From contig NZ_CP159833.1 in the NCBI RefSeq assembly GCF_047730175.1, forward strand, positions 496,001 to 560,000: a stretch of 64,000 nucleotides of DNA, in the 5' to 3' direction. Position numbers and translations under genes: made by a program. Positions 40,919 through 49,973 of this stretch are shown in pieces. How positions within the stretch are numbered: the stretch's first letter is position 1; every line of letters begins with the position of its first letter. Under the pieces are notes generated by a model that was given only the letters and a program-made list of their open reading frames with translations, was not told where the DNA came from and searched no databases. The stretch is from Marifrigoribacter sp047730175 (GTDB lineage Bacteria > Bacteroidota > Bacteroidia > Flavobacteriales > Flavobacteriaceae).

Positions 40919-42041
40919 AGTATTAATTGTAGAAGACACCTTAGCTATAAGGGAGGAAATTCATGATATTCTGTTCATGGAGGGTTATGAGGTTTTTCAG
41001 GCCGAAAACGGATTAATTGGTTTTGAAATCGCTTTGATAGAGCAACCAGATCTTATTATTTCAGATATACTTATGCCAGGCCTTAGCGGTTTTGAGATGT
41101 TTGAAAAGCTAGAAGCGAATAAGAAAACAGCAAGCATTCCATTAATCTTTCTTTCAGCAAAAGCGGAAAGGGTAGATATTAGAAATGGAATGAATTTAGG
41201 GGCTGAAGATTATTTAACGAAACCGTTAAATATAAACGATTTGTTGATTGCTGTTGAGCATAAAATCAAGAAAAAGTTATTAATAGATCAAAATATTATC
41301 GCTAAAACTGAAGCATTAACTGTGATTCTTCAAAACCAGAAAAATGAACTAGATAATTATTCTCATTTAATTTCACATGAATTAAAATCTTCATTAAGAA
41401 ATATTTCAGATCTATTAACTTGGTCTCAAGAGGATCTAGATGAAACTGGTAGTTTTCAAGATTCTACTATTAACTTTCAACTGATGGAAGAAAAAGTAGA
41501 AAAAATGGACTTGTTGTTAGTAAAACTAGAACAATATAACAATATCACGTCTGCTAATTTTAAAAGTAACTATGTAAACCTCAATATGATTGCAAAACGG
41601 GTCATAAAGCAAATAAATAAACCCCCGTTTATTACTATTAAAATAAAAAATGAATTACCTACCCTTTTTGCCGATGGAAATATGATAGAAAAGGTATTTG
41701 AGATTTTAATAGGGAATGCTATAGCTCATGTTGATAAGGAAAATGGTATCATTGAAATAGGGTGTAAAACAACGCAAAAAGACTATATTTTTTCAATCAA
41801 AGATAATGGGGTTGGAGTAGATGAAAAATACCATAAGAAAATATTCAAAATGTTTGAAGTAATCGAATCCCCTAAATCTGCAGGGATTGGATTAAGTATT
41901 TTTAAAAAAATTATTTCTCATTACAAGGGACAAGTATCCTTAAAAAGTACTCCTAATGTAGAAACAACATTTTATTTTAATCTTCCAATTACCGAAGTAT
42001 CTACTAAAAAAGTATTAATCAATTCGAAGAAAGAGGATTAA
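40911..42041 (+). CDS. Receiver-histidine kinase (REC at N-terminus)
   Basis: 376 residues. N-terminal receiver (YKVLIVEDTLAIREE, phospho-Asp in LIISDILMPG, LIFLSAKA, AEDYLTKPLN), coiled coil, then a HisKA-like helix (YSHLISHELKSSLRNI) and HATPase (FEILIGNAIAHVDKENG, DNGVGVDEKYHKKIF, SAGIGLSIFKKI). The receiver before the kinase means the upstream kinase can phosphorylate it and thereby gate a second kinase. It overlaps the upstream kinase gene by 8 bp. Confidence 0.9.
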   Translation: MYKVLIVEDTLAIREEIHDILFMEGYEVFQAENGLIGFEIALIEQPDLIISDILMPGLSGFEMFEKLEANKKTASIPLIFLSAKAERVDIRNGMNLGAEDYLTKPLNINDLLIAVEHKIKKKLLIDQNIIAKTEALTVILQNQKNELDNYSHLISHELKSSLRNISDLLTWSQEDLDETGSFQDSTINFQLMEEKVEKMDLLLVKLEQYNNITSANFKSNYVNLNMIAKRVIKQINKPPFITIKIKNELPTLFADGNMIEKVFEILIGNAIAHVDKENGIIEIGCKTTQKDYIFSIKDNGVGVDEKYHKKIFKMFEVIESPKSAGIGLSIFKKIISHYKGQVSLKSTPNVETTFYFNLPITEVSTKKVLINSKKED

Positions 42042-42388
42042 CTATTTACAACAAAGTACTGTGAAGAAAAACAAGTAAAAATTCCTAGAATTGATAGAAC
42101 TGATGCATTATTAGATAGTACCCTTAATTTTGTTTTAATTGAAGATGAACTGGAAAAGGAATTAAAGAGTGTACTGATTCAAGAAGTAATTCCATGATTT
42201 ATATGTTAATATTTTAACTGAAAGGGAGGTTCTCTAGTTTCTAAATTTTAATTAGATCATCAGTCTTTTTTTAGAAGGAATGGAATTTTCTCAGTTTTGC
42301 ATAATCGATATGCTAGGATACAGACAATTAAAAAACTATAGAGGGGTTTTTATTTTTCGGTCTTTACTAATTAAGCGTAGACGAAATG
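42042..42388. other. Intergenic region with a short coding remnant
   Basis: In the frame of the kinase, directly after its TAA, 46 codons are open (KIPRIDRTDALLDSTLNFVL ... VLIQEVIP, stop at 42197) without a start codon. It looks like the end of a lost gene. Downstream is AT-rich DNA up to the convergent LytTR gene. A hit of the TAGACGAAAT motif at 42374 lies between two gene ends and is probably chance. Confidence 0.3.
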
Positions 42389-43087
42389 TTATAATAAATC
42401 CAAGCGTTTCATTAATTCTGGTCTTTTAGATCGACTTACAGGGATAACGTCTCTTTTTATGACAACAGTATTATCTTCTATATCAACAATTTTCTTAAGA
42501 TTAATAATATAAGAACGGTGTACTTTTAAAAATAATGAATCCGGTAGTTTTTCTTCTATCTTTTTTAGTGTAGAATGAACTACATAATTTCTTTCTTCTG
42601 TTTTTATATGGATATAATCACCTTTTGCTTCTACAATACAAATACTCTCTAAAGGTATTTTTATAAGACGCCTATCAATGTTAACATAAAAATCGTTTTT
42701 TACTTCTAAATCTAATTTTATTTCGTTTGGAGAAGTTTTATGTTTTTGAGCCTTTAGTATCGCTTTTTGGAATCTTGGTAACTCGATAGGTTTCAGTAAA
42801 TAATCTACTATAAAATCGTACTCAAAAGCTTCGGTAGCAAACTGTGAATCTGAAGTTGTTAAAATTATTTTTGGTGGGTTTTTTAATGTTTTAATAAAAT
42901 CTACACCATTAAAGTCTGGCATGTGAATGTCTAAAAAGATAAGGTCTATCTCATTCGCATTCAAAAACTTAATTGCTTGCATTGCGTTTGAAAACTCGCC
43001 AACAACTTTTAAAGACTTTATCTCATCGCAAAGAGTTTTAATAATAACTCTTGCCATTTGTTCATCATCCACGATAATACAATTCAT
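42389..43087 (-). CDS. LytTR-family response regulator
   Basis: 232 residues. Receiver domain (MNCIIVDDEQMARVIIKTL, phospho-Asp in LIFLDIHMPDFNG, KIILTTSD, VDYLLKPIE) and a C-terminal LytTR DNA-binding domain (about 130-232: YVNIDRRLIKIPLESICIVEA, GDYIHIKTEERNYVVHSTL, LFLKVHRSYIINLKKI). LytTR proteins bind two direct repeats about 21 bp apart. It is the last gene of the operon kinase-Hpt-LytTR, so it is the likely output of that relay. Candidate targets are discussed in the findings. Confidence 0.95.
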   Translation of the reverse strand: MNCIIVDDEQMARVIIKTLCDEIKSLKVVGEFSNAMQAIKFLNANEIDLIFLDIHMPDFNGVDFIKTLKNPPKIILTTSDSQFATEAFEYDFIVDYLLKPIELPRFQKAILKAQKHKTSPNEIKLDLEVKNDFYVNIDRRLIKIPLESICIVEAKGDYIHIKTEERNYVVHSTLKKIEEKLPDSLFLKVHRSYIINLKKIVDIEDNTVVIKRDVIPVSRSKRPELMKRLDLL

Positions 43088-43092
43088 AAGGT

Positions 43093-43410
43093 CTAAATAG
43101 TTTTCAAGTAATATGAAATAGCTGCTAAAATTTTATCAAAATCTTCAACTCTATCTAAATTAAGTTCTCTTAGATCATGTTCAAATTTATTGGCTATTTT
43201 ATAATTCTCTTCAAGCCCCAAGATAATAATTTTATGTTTAAGTCTATGAACATTCTCTTCTATTTTTTTGTAGTCCTTATTTTTTAAACTTTTATAATAG
43301 TCTTCTTTTTCTTCAGGAAACTCATTTTTTATAATATCTATAAGCCTTTTCCTTAAAGATACATCTCCTCTTGCCAGCTTTTCTATATATTCTAAGTTGG
43401 GTTTTTCCAT
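43093..43410 (-). CDS. Hpt-domain phosphotransfer protein
   Basis: 105 residues, all helical. The Hpt motif is VHRLKHKIIILGLEENYKIA, with the first His as phospho-acceptor. Hpt proteins relay phosphate between receivers. Its gene starts 2 bp after the kinase stop and ends 5 bp before the LytTR start codon, so it probably links the kinase (or the receiver proteins nearby) to the LytTR regulator. Confidence 0.82.
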   Translation of the reverse strand: MEKPNLEYIEKLARGDVSLRKRLIDIIKNEFPEEKEDYYKSLKNKDYKKIEENVHRLKHKIIILGLEENYKIANKFEHDLRELNLDRVEDFDKILAAISYYLKTI

Positions 43411-43412
43411 AA

Positions 43413-46271
43413 CTATTTTTTTAATGTAAAATAAAAAGTTGTTCCTATTTCTAGTTCAGATTCAATCCAAATTTCGCCTTGATATAGGTCAACAATTTTT
43501 TTCACAATGGAAAGTCCAATGCCTGATGATTCTTTATTGGGGTTTAATGAATGGAAAAATTTAAAAACTTTATCCAGATACTTACTTTCAATTCCAATTC
43601 CATTATCTTTTACTGAAAATTGATAAAATGATTTATTTTCTAAAACATCTATTTGAATAAGACCTTTTTCTTTATTATTAAATTTAATAGCATTGCCGAT
43701 TAGATTTTGAAAAAGTTGTTGCAATTTTGTTTTTTCACCTGTTACTATAGGTAATTTATTAAGTATTTGAACTGATATGTTTTTTGGAATAAAAATAATT
43801 TTTTGCAAGTCTTCTAAAACAATATTTAAATCTATATTTTGTTTTTCTGAAGTTATCGAATCGATACTAGAATAAAAAAGAATATCTGAAATTAATAGTT
43901 CCATTTTTTCTAGAGTGTCTTCAATTAAATTGAAATTCTGTAGTGTATTTCCATGTAATAAACCTTCGTTATCGGCTTTAATCCAAGAAACCAATGCATC
44001 AATACTTCGTAAAGGAGATTTTAAATCATGGGAGACAACATGCGCGTATTCATTCAATTCATTATTACTTTTTTCTAATTTTTTAAGTAGCTCACCATTT
44101 CGAATTTCCACTTTTTTTCGTTCTCTTATGCTTACTGCTGTTCTTAATTTTATCGCCACTAAGCTAGCAATACTCTCTAATGTTTTAATCTGCTCCTCAT
44201 TGAAATGATTTTTATCTTTATGCTCAGAATCAATAACTCCAATGACGACTCCATCGCTAATAATAGGTACAACTATTTCAGAAAAACGCATTTCATCGTC
44301 TAGAACATATCGGACATCTTTAGACGTATCATTTACTAGTTCAGATTTTCCCGATTTTACAACACTTCCTACGATTCCTTTTCCTTTTGGAAGAAATAAC
44401 TTATTGATAATTTGACTGTCAATATCCAATTTAGCCCCATAAACGGCTATCTGTTCTGTAGTTTCTTTTTCGTGATCCACCAAATAAATAACACAATCTT
44501 CAGAATTCAAATATGCCGCAATAATATTTACAATTTCCCAAGAAATTTCTATAATATCTGTTTTATCTAATATAGATTTGGTAAGGTTATTTATTAAATC
44601 AATAATTAAAGTTTTCTGTCTATTTGAAGTAATATTTTCAATAAATACTACTTCATGTTTTACTTTATTATCATTATCCCTTACAATATTAACATTCGTT
44701 TTTGTCCAAATAACTGAACCGTCTTTCTTTATATATCTTTTTGTATAATTAAAATGATCAACTTTATCAGCATACATCTTCTTAATATAGGTCTTAAAAG
44801 AAGAAGAACCTTTGTCAAAAGACAAATCATTTATTGAAAGCATCTTTAATTCTGACTCAGAATACCCAATCATATTTTGAAGTGCTGCATTGGTTTTTAT
44901 GATTTGACCACGCTTCGTTAGAACAATACCTATTGTAGAATTATGAACAATAGTATCTAATTGTTCCCTCTGTTCTTCTATTAATTTCGCATTTCGCTTG
45001 GCTTCAGTTATATCTAAAAAAACACCTATAGATCCAATTACCTGCCCTTTATCGTCATAATTGGGAGCACCACTAATTAACCATTCTCTTACCTCTTTAG
45101 ATTTTGTTTCTGCTTTAAGTTCATACGTGTTGGACTCCCCTTTTTTACGATTATTATTTTCTTTAGAAACTATCCTTATGGCATCTCCTGAGAGCAATAA
45201 TTTACCGGCTTCTTTACCTAATGATTCGGCTTCAGTGTACCCCGACATTTTTAAAAAACTCTGATTAATCATTAAGATTTTATCATTATTGTCAACCTCT
45301 ACTACACCAAGGTTTATATTAGCAATAATGTTATAGTATTTTTGTTTTTGGGCTTCTAAACTCTCCCCGTATTTCTTTCGTAAGGTTATATTTTTAAAGG
45401 TCCAAAGATGTCCTTTGTATTCGCTTCCTTTTAAGATTGGAATAAAATCGCGTTCTAAGATTTCTCCATCGGCCATAATTAACTCATCTCCTAAAACCTG
45501 TTGTTTTTTTTCAAAGATATTTGTTATTCTAGAAATAAATTCTTCTGGATATTTGAATAAATGTTTATTCTCCTTTGCAGCAGCAAGACTGTCTTCTCCT
45601 TTTAGTAAATTTGGCGAAACACGTATATTGAACAGCTTACAAAACTTGTCATTTGTTAAGATTATTTTTCTATTCTCATCTTCTAGCAATACGGCACTAT
45701 CTATATTTTCAATAAGAGATGATAACCAGTTTTCTGATTCAGTCAATAAATCTTCAGCTCTTTTTTCAGAGGTAATGTCCCTAATAATTCCTTGTGCTCC
45801 ACTGGGCCTATTTTCCTTGTCAACAATAAGGTTACCATTAATTTGTACCCACTTTACTTGCTTGTCTTTCGTTAAAATTCTTGTCCTATAATTAGTGAAC
45901 ACACCTTCTTCCTTTAAAGATATGAATGCCCTAGTTCCATATTCTAAATCTTCGGGATAAATTAAATTATAAACACTAAGTTTCTCTTTTACAATATTAT
46001 ACCCAAAAAAGGCAGCAGCGATGTCATTCATTTTTAGAACATTGCCATACATATCCATTAGAATGTAACCATCATTAATATTTTCGAAAACTCCTTCTAA
46101 TTGAGAAGATTTTTGTTCTAGAAGGTTTTCTAACGCTAAGTTTGTTTTTTTAAGTTCCTCTAAAAGATATAAATCATTGGATTTATTTTCTACTATTTTT
46201 TCTGCCGCTTTTCTTGCGGTTTTTTCTTTTTGTAAATTCCTTTGTAATATGTCAATTTTGTCTTGGTTCAT
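43413..46271 (-). CDS. Multi-PAS/GAF histidine kinase
   Basis: 952 residues, cytosolic. A coiled coil (1-55) precedes four PAS domains at roughly 57-175, 180-300, 305-430 and 435-555 (for example GYILMDMYGNVLKMNDIAAAFFG, KDGSVIWTKTNVN), a GAF domain (about 565-705, GKGIVGSVVKSGKSELVNDTS), a HisKA helix (YAHVVSHDLKSPLRSIDAL) and HATPase (NLIGNAIKFNNKEKG, DNGIGIESKYLDKVF, SSGIGLSIVKKI). It has no receiver of its own, and the Hpt and LytTR genes follow within 3 and 6 bp. Confidence 0.93.
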   Translation of the reverse strand: MNQDKIDILQRNLQKEKTARKAAEKIVENKSNDLYLLEELKKTNLALENLLEQKSSQLEGVFENINDGYILMDMYGNVLKMNDIAAAFFGYNIVKEKLSVYNLIYPEDLEYGTRAFISLKEEGVFTNYRTRILTKDKQVKWVQINGNLIVDKENRPSGAQGIIRDITSEKRAEDLLTESENWLSSLIENIDSAVLLEDENRKIILTNDKFCKLFNIRVSPNLLKGEDSLAAAKENKHLFKYPEEFISRITNIFEKKQQVLGDELIMADGEILERDFIPILKGSEYKGHLWTFKNITLRKKYGESLEAQKQKYYNIIANINLGVVEVDNNDKILMINQSFLKMSGYTEAESLGKEAGKLLLSGDAIRIVSKENNNRKKGESNTYELKAETKSKEVREWLISGAPNYDDKGQVIGSIGVFLDITEAKRNAKLIEEQREQLDTIVHNSTIGIVLTKRGQIIKTNAALQNMIGYSESELKMLSINDLSFDKGSSSFKTYIKKMYADKVDHFNYTKRYIKKDGSVIWTKTNVNIVRDNDNKVKHEVVFIENITSNRQKTLIIDLINNLTKSILDKTDIIEISWEIVNIIAAYLNSEDCVIYLVDHEKETTEQIAVYGAKLDIDSQIINKLFLPKGKGIVGSVVKSGKSELVNDTSKDVRYVLDDEMRFSEIVVPIISDGVVIGVIDSEHKDKNHFNEEQIKTLESIASLVAIKLRTAVSIRERKKVEIRNGELLKKLEKSNNELNEYAHVVSHDLKSPLRSIDALVSWIKADNEGLLHGNTLQNFNLIEDTLEKMELLISDILFYSSIDSITSEKQNIDLNIVLEDLQKIIFIPKNISVQILNKLPIVTGEKTKLQQLFQNLIGNAIKFNNKEKGLIQIDVLENKSFYQFSVKDNGIGIESKYLDKVFKFFHSLNPNKESSGIGLSIVKKIVDLYQGEIWIESELEIGTTFYFTLKK

Positions 46272-46575
46272 TAATTTTATGTTAATGATAAATTTTGCCT
46301 CAGGCTCATCTTCTTTTATTTTTTATAAAACAATGGTAGCCAAACTGCTAAAACAATTTATTGTTTAATCCAAGTCCAAAATGATGCATTGCTCCAATTA
46401 ATTTATAAATTCCTTTTCTTTCTTCAACAATAAAGATAGGTAATTCTGAATTGGGATAAACTTATGTGCTTCTCAGAGCATATAATCCCAATGCACTACT
46501 AAATGTTCTTATTAACTATCTTCTAACCCAAATTTTTCTTCAAACAAGTCTAAAAATTCAGTAAAGACTTAGGAT
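46272..46575. other. Intergenic region with a possible coding remnant
   Basis: On the minus strand between 46348 and about 46455 a 33-codon open stretch reads PIFIVEERKGIYKLIGAMHH then ends in TAG. It faintly recalls the end of a CBS-type domain, but it has no start and is bounded by stops. Nothing else is evident. Confidence 0.25.
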
Positions 46576-46989
46576 TTAATATTTTTTTAATTCATTTATA
46601 GACCAATAAGATAAAACTATTTCTATTTTTTTAACATAATCTTCATATTTTAAAGGCTTTAAGATATATCCAGAAACACCAATCTTATAGCATTTATTTA
46701 AATCGTTTTCATTGTCTGATGTTGTTAAAATTATGGTTGGAATGTGTTTTAAATTATCGTTGCTTCTCAAGGTTGATAAAAATTCTATACCGCTAATTTT
46801 TGGCATGTTTAGGTCTAATAAAATAATATCTGGAAAACTCTCGCTTTGTTTTAAAATTTCGAAGGCTTCATCTGCAGTTTTCGCTTTGGTTATTTTATGT
46901 TTTAATTTTAATAATGAAAGGGTTCTATCCATTTTCATTACTTCAATAATATTGTCTTCAATCAATAAAATGTTTAATTTTTTTTTCAA
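46576..46989 (-). CDS. Single-domain response regulator
   Basis: 137 residues: a lone receiver with NILLIEDNIIEVMKMDR, phospho-Asp in IILLDLNMPKISG, TIILTTSDNE and GYILKPLKYEDYVK. CheY-like proteins of this 'Rcp1' type usually shuttle phosphate between kinases and Hpt proteins. It lies ~300 bp upstream of the kinase-Hpt-LytTR operon, same strand. Two direct repeats TTTAGATGAA, exactly 21 bp apart, lie 84-112 bp before its start codon. Confidence 0.92.
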   Translation of the reverse strand: MKKKLNILLIEDNIIEVMKMDRTLSLLKLKHKITKAKTADEAFEILKQSESFPDIILLDLNMPKISGIEFLSTLRSNDNLKHIPTIILTTSDNENDLNKCYKIGVSGYILKPLKYEDYVKKIEIVLSYWSINELKKY

Positions 46990-47407
46990 AATATCTGAAA
47001 TAATTGTTTAACATATAAAGCTACTCTATTTTTTAAAAATCAATACTGAGGTTCGTTTAATTATAAGTTATCTTTAGATGAAATGCTTTTAAGTTTAGAT
47101 GAATGGATTAAAAAATTTATTACTGCATTGGTATCTTTGAAAATAGCTATATAAAAAAGCACTTGTTTTAGTGAATATTTAACTGTAGCCGTAAATAATA
47201 ATACTATTTATTGAGACTGCACTAAATGGCTTAATGACTTTATGCGGATTTGTTCCAAATGAATGTCTGGATGATTGTTATATTGGTGTAAAAATCGATT
47301 ATATTGATTGGATTTAATAGAAAATATTAGCTACAAGCAGCATTGGCGTATATGCCGATTAAAATTGTTTTGATACACTGAATTTATTCACTTTAGATTG
47401 AAAGCAG
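46990..47407. other. Promoter side of the receiver gene, plus probable gene remnant
   Basis: TTTAGATGAA occurs at 47073 and 47094 (21-bp spacing). Further on, the minus strand between 47208 and about 47297 has an open stretch (HQYNNHPDIHLEQIRIKSL) with no start codon, probably a decayed gene end. No intact gene is seen. Confidence 0.35.
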
Positions 47408-48673
47408 TTAAAACCCAAATCGAATTAATGAGAATGTTCTATTATTAAGCGTCGCTTCACCAGCATCAACTTTCCACCGCACTTCGATGGTTTCCCCTGC
47501 TGTTAGCGCGGTAAACATTGTCAGGAGAGAAACCTGTGAACTCGTTGAACTAATTGCTCTACTAGAATTAACTACTTCAGTCCCATTTTGATAAATACAG
47601 TAAGTCGTAGTAGTTAAATTATTGGAAGAGCCACCAGCAGGATATTGTTTTCCAAAATGTGTGCCTAAAATTGTCAGTACTCCTAATGCGGTTCCAACAT
47701 CTCCAGTGATCGTAGAAGTTGCATCATCTGAAACTGCACCATTAGAGGAAAACATCGCAAATGAGGAAAGGTTTCTTAAATCAATATAAGAGTCACCCGC
47801 TGGCTGGTTAAGAATACTACTCGCACCAATACTTAATGCTCCTAACTTTGTAAATATCCTTCCTTCAAGGTTCGTGCCCGCTCCCAACCCAATCGCTCCG
47901 GCGGGAGAAACCAAGGTTCCTTTCAATGTTGTGTTAGCAGCAGTAGATAAGGCTCCTTCAGACATCCAGAATATATTATTGGAGCTTGCTCCATTGATCA
48001 AATTTACAATAGCCCCAACTCCAGTAGTAAATGCCCCGGTACCTCTTATAATAAATACGGAATTTGAGTCTCCTCCGCCATCTAGCGTAAGTATGCCTGC
48101 AATCGATATTGCTCCAGTCACGTCATAGATACCCGGCGGCAAATTCTCCCCATTACCAAAAATAAGTGCGTGATCGGTGTTAGTCGCAGTTATAGCAATT
48201 AAATCTTGGTATATCATATCCAGATCAATAACACCTTGATCTGGAGTAAATAATGCCGGCATCTGAGCATTGAATAAGGCTAAGTAAGTACCTGGACTAG
48301 AAGATATCGTCATGCCCGGAACCAACAAAGAATTAGTGGATGTGGTATTAATATTGTCGCCTAAAACCACAGAATTAAGTGTAGGCTGCTCCTGCTCTTT
48401 GATACCTTTCCAATTAGGCGTTGAGGGAGTTCCAATATTTAGTTGACCATCATTTGATGTAGTATTGTAAATCATTAAGCCCTCCGCTGGAGATACTATT
48501 CCATCTCTTTGTAAGGTGGTTAATCGCGGCATTAAAAGCCCTTCACTGGTGGAAGAAAGATCTAGAATAGAAGAGGGGTCAGGTGTTGTTGTCCCTATTC
48601 CGACTTGAGCGTAAAGATTGCTTGAAGACAATAAGACAAGCTGTATTAAAAAACATTTTAAAATAACTTTCAT
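47408..48673 (-). CDS. Exported protein with DUF3494 elements in permuted order
   Basis: 421 residues with signal peptide (to about residue 22). N-terminal VGIGTTTPDPSSILDLSS and a LLMPRLTTLQRDGI segment are a common head of flavobacterial surface proteins. Then DUF3494-like solenoid parts appear: LPPGIYDVTGAISIAGILTLDG, SNSVFIIRGTGAFTTG, NIFWMSEGALSTAANTTLKG, NLEGRIFTKLGALSIG. The segment that starts the canonical domain (SFAMFSSNGAVSDDATSTIT, then GDVGTALG) comes after these, at about 305-340, unlike in the protein at 33812. A beta-sandwich tail (CIYQNGTEVVNSSRA ... IEVRWKVDAGEATL) ends it. No T9SS tail is seen. Role: surface, possibly ice- or ligand-binding. Confidence 0.78.
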   Translation of the reverse strand: MKVILKCFLIQLVLLSSSNLYAQVGIGTTTPDPSSILDLSSTSEGLLMPRLTTLQRDGIVSPAEGLMIYNTTSNDGQLNIGTPSTPNWKGIKEQEQPTLNSVVLGDNINTTSTNSLLVPGMTISSSPGTYLALFNAQMPALFTPDQGVIDLDMIYQDLIAITATNTDHALIFGNGENLPPGIYDVTGAISIAGILTLDGGGDSNSVFIIRGTGAFTTGVGAIVNLINGASSNNIFWMSEGALSTAANTTLKGTLVSPAGAIGLGAGTNLEGRIFTKLGALSIGASSILNQPAGDSYIDLRNLSSFAMFSSNGAVSDDATSTITGDVGTALGVLTILGTHFGKQYPAGGSSNNLTTTTYCIYQNGTEVVNSSRAISSTSSQVSLLTMFTALTAGETIEVRWKVDAGEATLNNRTFSLIRFGF

Positions 48674-49307
48674 AAGACAAAGTTTAATAAGGTTAACTAT
48701 CTTTTGAATAGTTATGACAAACTAAGTTTTTGTCATAGATAGCTGCAATTTTCATCAGTAATGTTTATTTTTTTAACAAAAATAGTTTTGTTCTTGAAAG
48801 AAAAATAACGTTTAAGTACCAAAGGTTATTTTGTGCAGACGAATCGAGGTTTTCTAATGTCTAATAAATTTTTGAGTATCCTTAAGATATTCATATTAGA
48901 TTATAGAAAAAGAGACCTATATTATATAATTTCCCCTTAAAACCGAATGGTTTAAAAGTAGCATACTAATCATAAATGCCAGCGGTATGAATATGGATGA
49001 GGTTAGCTGGAAACACGGATTGAGTTCTGCTGCTTTTTATAAGCGTCGTGCCAAGTATATTAGAATAAATTCCATGGAACTAATGAGATTTATGGAGCTT
49101 TTAGTCCGAAAAACTCAAACTTATCTTTCATATATGCCTTTTGCTGTTTTGCTATTCCAGCATCTGAACTATCATAAAACTGCTTAGTTAAAATTCGAAT
49201 AAATTCATTTAAATTTTTCATTCACCTCTATTTTTTCATGATATATATCATAAAGGCTAGTTCCGTCTTTATTTATCTTTATATAATTCACAAGTAAAAT
49301 TTTAAAT
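48674..49307. other. Promoter region and transposase remnant
   Basis: The part next to the DUF3494 gene holds CAGACGAATCG (48836-48846), a variant of the TAGACGAAT motif, on the upstream side of the promoter. An IS3-type fragment follows at 48970-49187. No complete gene. Confidence 0.5.
48970..49187 (+). pseudogene. IS3-family OrfA transposase remnant
   Basis: Plus-strand reading gives NASGMNMDEVSWKHGLSSAA then FYKRRAKYIRINSMELMR. This matches the OrfA HTH segment '...G-x-x-VDEVCRKHGLSSATFYKWRAKYGGM', with substitutions in the conserved Cys and Trp. The N-terminus and everything after the HTH are lost. Distinct from the fragment at 37186. Confidence 0.75.
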
Positions 49308-49925
49308 ATGAAAAAATCAAACCAATTATTTATTAAAACCCTCTGCTATAAGTTATTTTTTATTGGATTTATATTTTCGTTTGCAGCCTGTAATAATGTT
49401 CCTTCAAAAGATAAAACAAGTAAAACTTAAGCAGATGAAATAGCGAAAAGTAACGACATCATTTGGAATATTATAGTCATTCATTCAGATGGACAAACAT
49501 TAGATATTAAAGCCTTTGATAAAGAAGGAAACTCTTTCGATATAAAGGCGTTTCAAGACTCCGATCAAGATAGTTTCTTAGATTTAAAAGCTACTGTAAA
49601 AGGCAAACTATTACCTATTAAAATGTTAGTGAGTGACAAACAGTTCATTTCAATTAAAGCGATTGACAAAGGAGGTATTTCGTATGATATAAAAGCAGTA
49701 ACTGCTGAAGGTGAAACATTGGATGTAAAAGGAATTGCTAGATTTGGAAATATTGTTATTATAAAAGCCATTACTGAAGCTGATGTAAAGTTAGATTTAA
49801 AAGGTATTAGTCGTTCAGAAACTATTGCACATGTAAAAGCCATAAATGAAAATGGAGATTTTTATGGGATAAAAGCTTTCGCTCCAGACGGAACACTTAA
49901 TGATGTAAAAGGTATTAATCAATAA
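49308..49925 (+). pseudogene. Lipoprotein gene interrupted by an in-frame TAA
   Basis: A 205-codon frame from the ATG at 49308 to TAA at 49923 is broken only by TAA at 49428-49430 (codon 41). The first part is a signal peptide with lipobox (FIFSFAACNN) and a short linker. The rest is a repeat protein with units of ~18-20 residues ending in [D/S/I]IKA or DVKG (for example GQTLDIKAFDKEG, GETLDVKGIARFG). Both parts fit one lipoprotein of a repetitive, DUF7486-like type. The simplest reading is a recent nonsense mutation; a start at the Met of 49623 would give only 100 cytosolic residues. Terminator at 49933 follows. Confidence 0.7.
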
Positions 49926-49932
49926 GCAACAA

Positions 49933-49962
49933 ACAAAGCTAGGGTTCGCCTAGCTTTGTTTA
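49933..49962. terminator. Bidirectional terminator
   Basis: Perfect stem ACAAAGCTAGG / CCTAGCTTTGT with loop GTTCG, lying between the convergent genes; A-rich before and T-rich after, so usable on both strands. Confidence 0.85.
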
Positions 49963-49973
49963 TGTGTTTTTAT

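Noticed and set aside
42374..42384. TAGACGAAAT hit as another regulatory site
   Set aside because: It lies between the 3' ends of convergent genes, not in a promoter.
49565..49843. Minus-strand open frame opposite the lipoprotein repeats
   Set aside because: It is the shadow of the repetitive plus-strand gene; no start context or homologous pattern.
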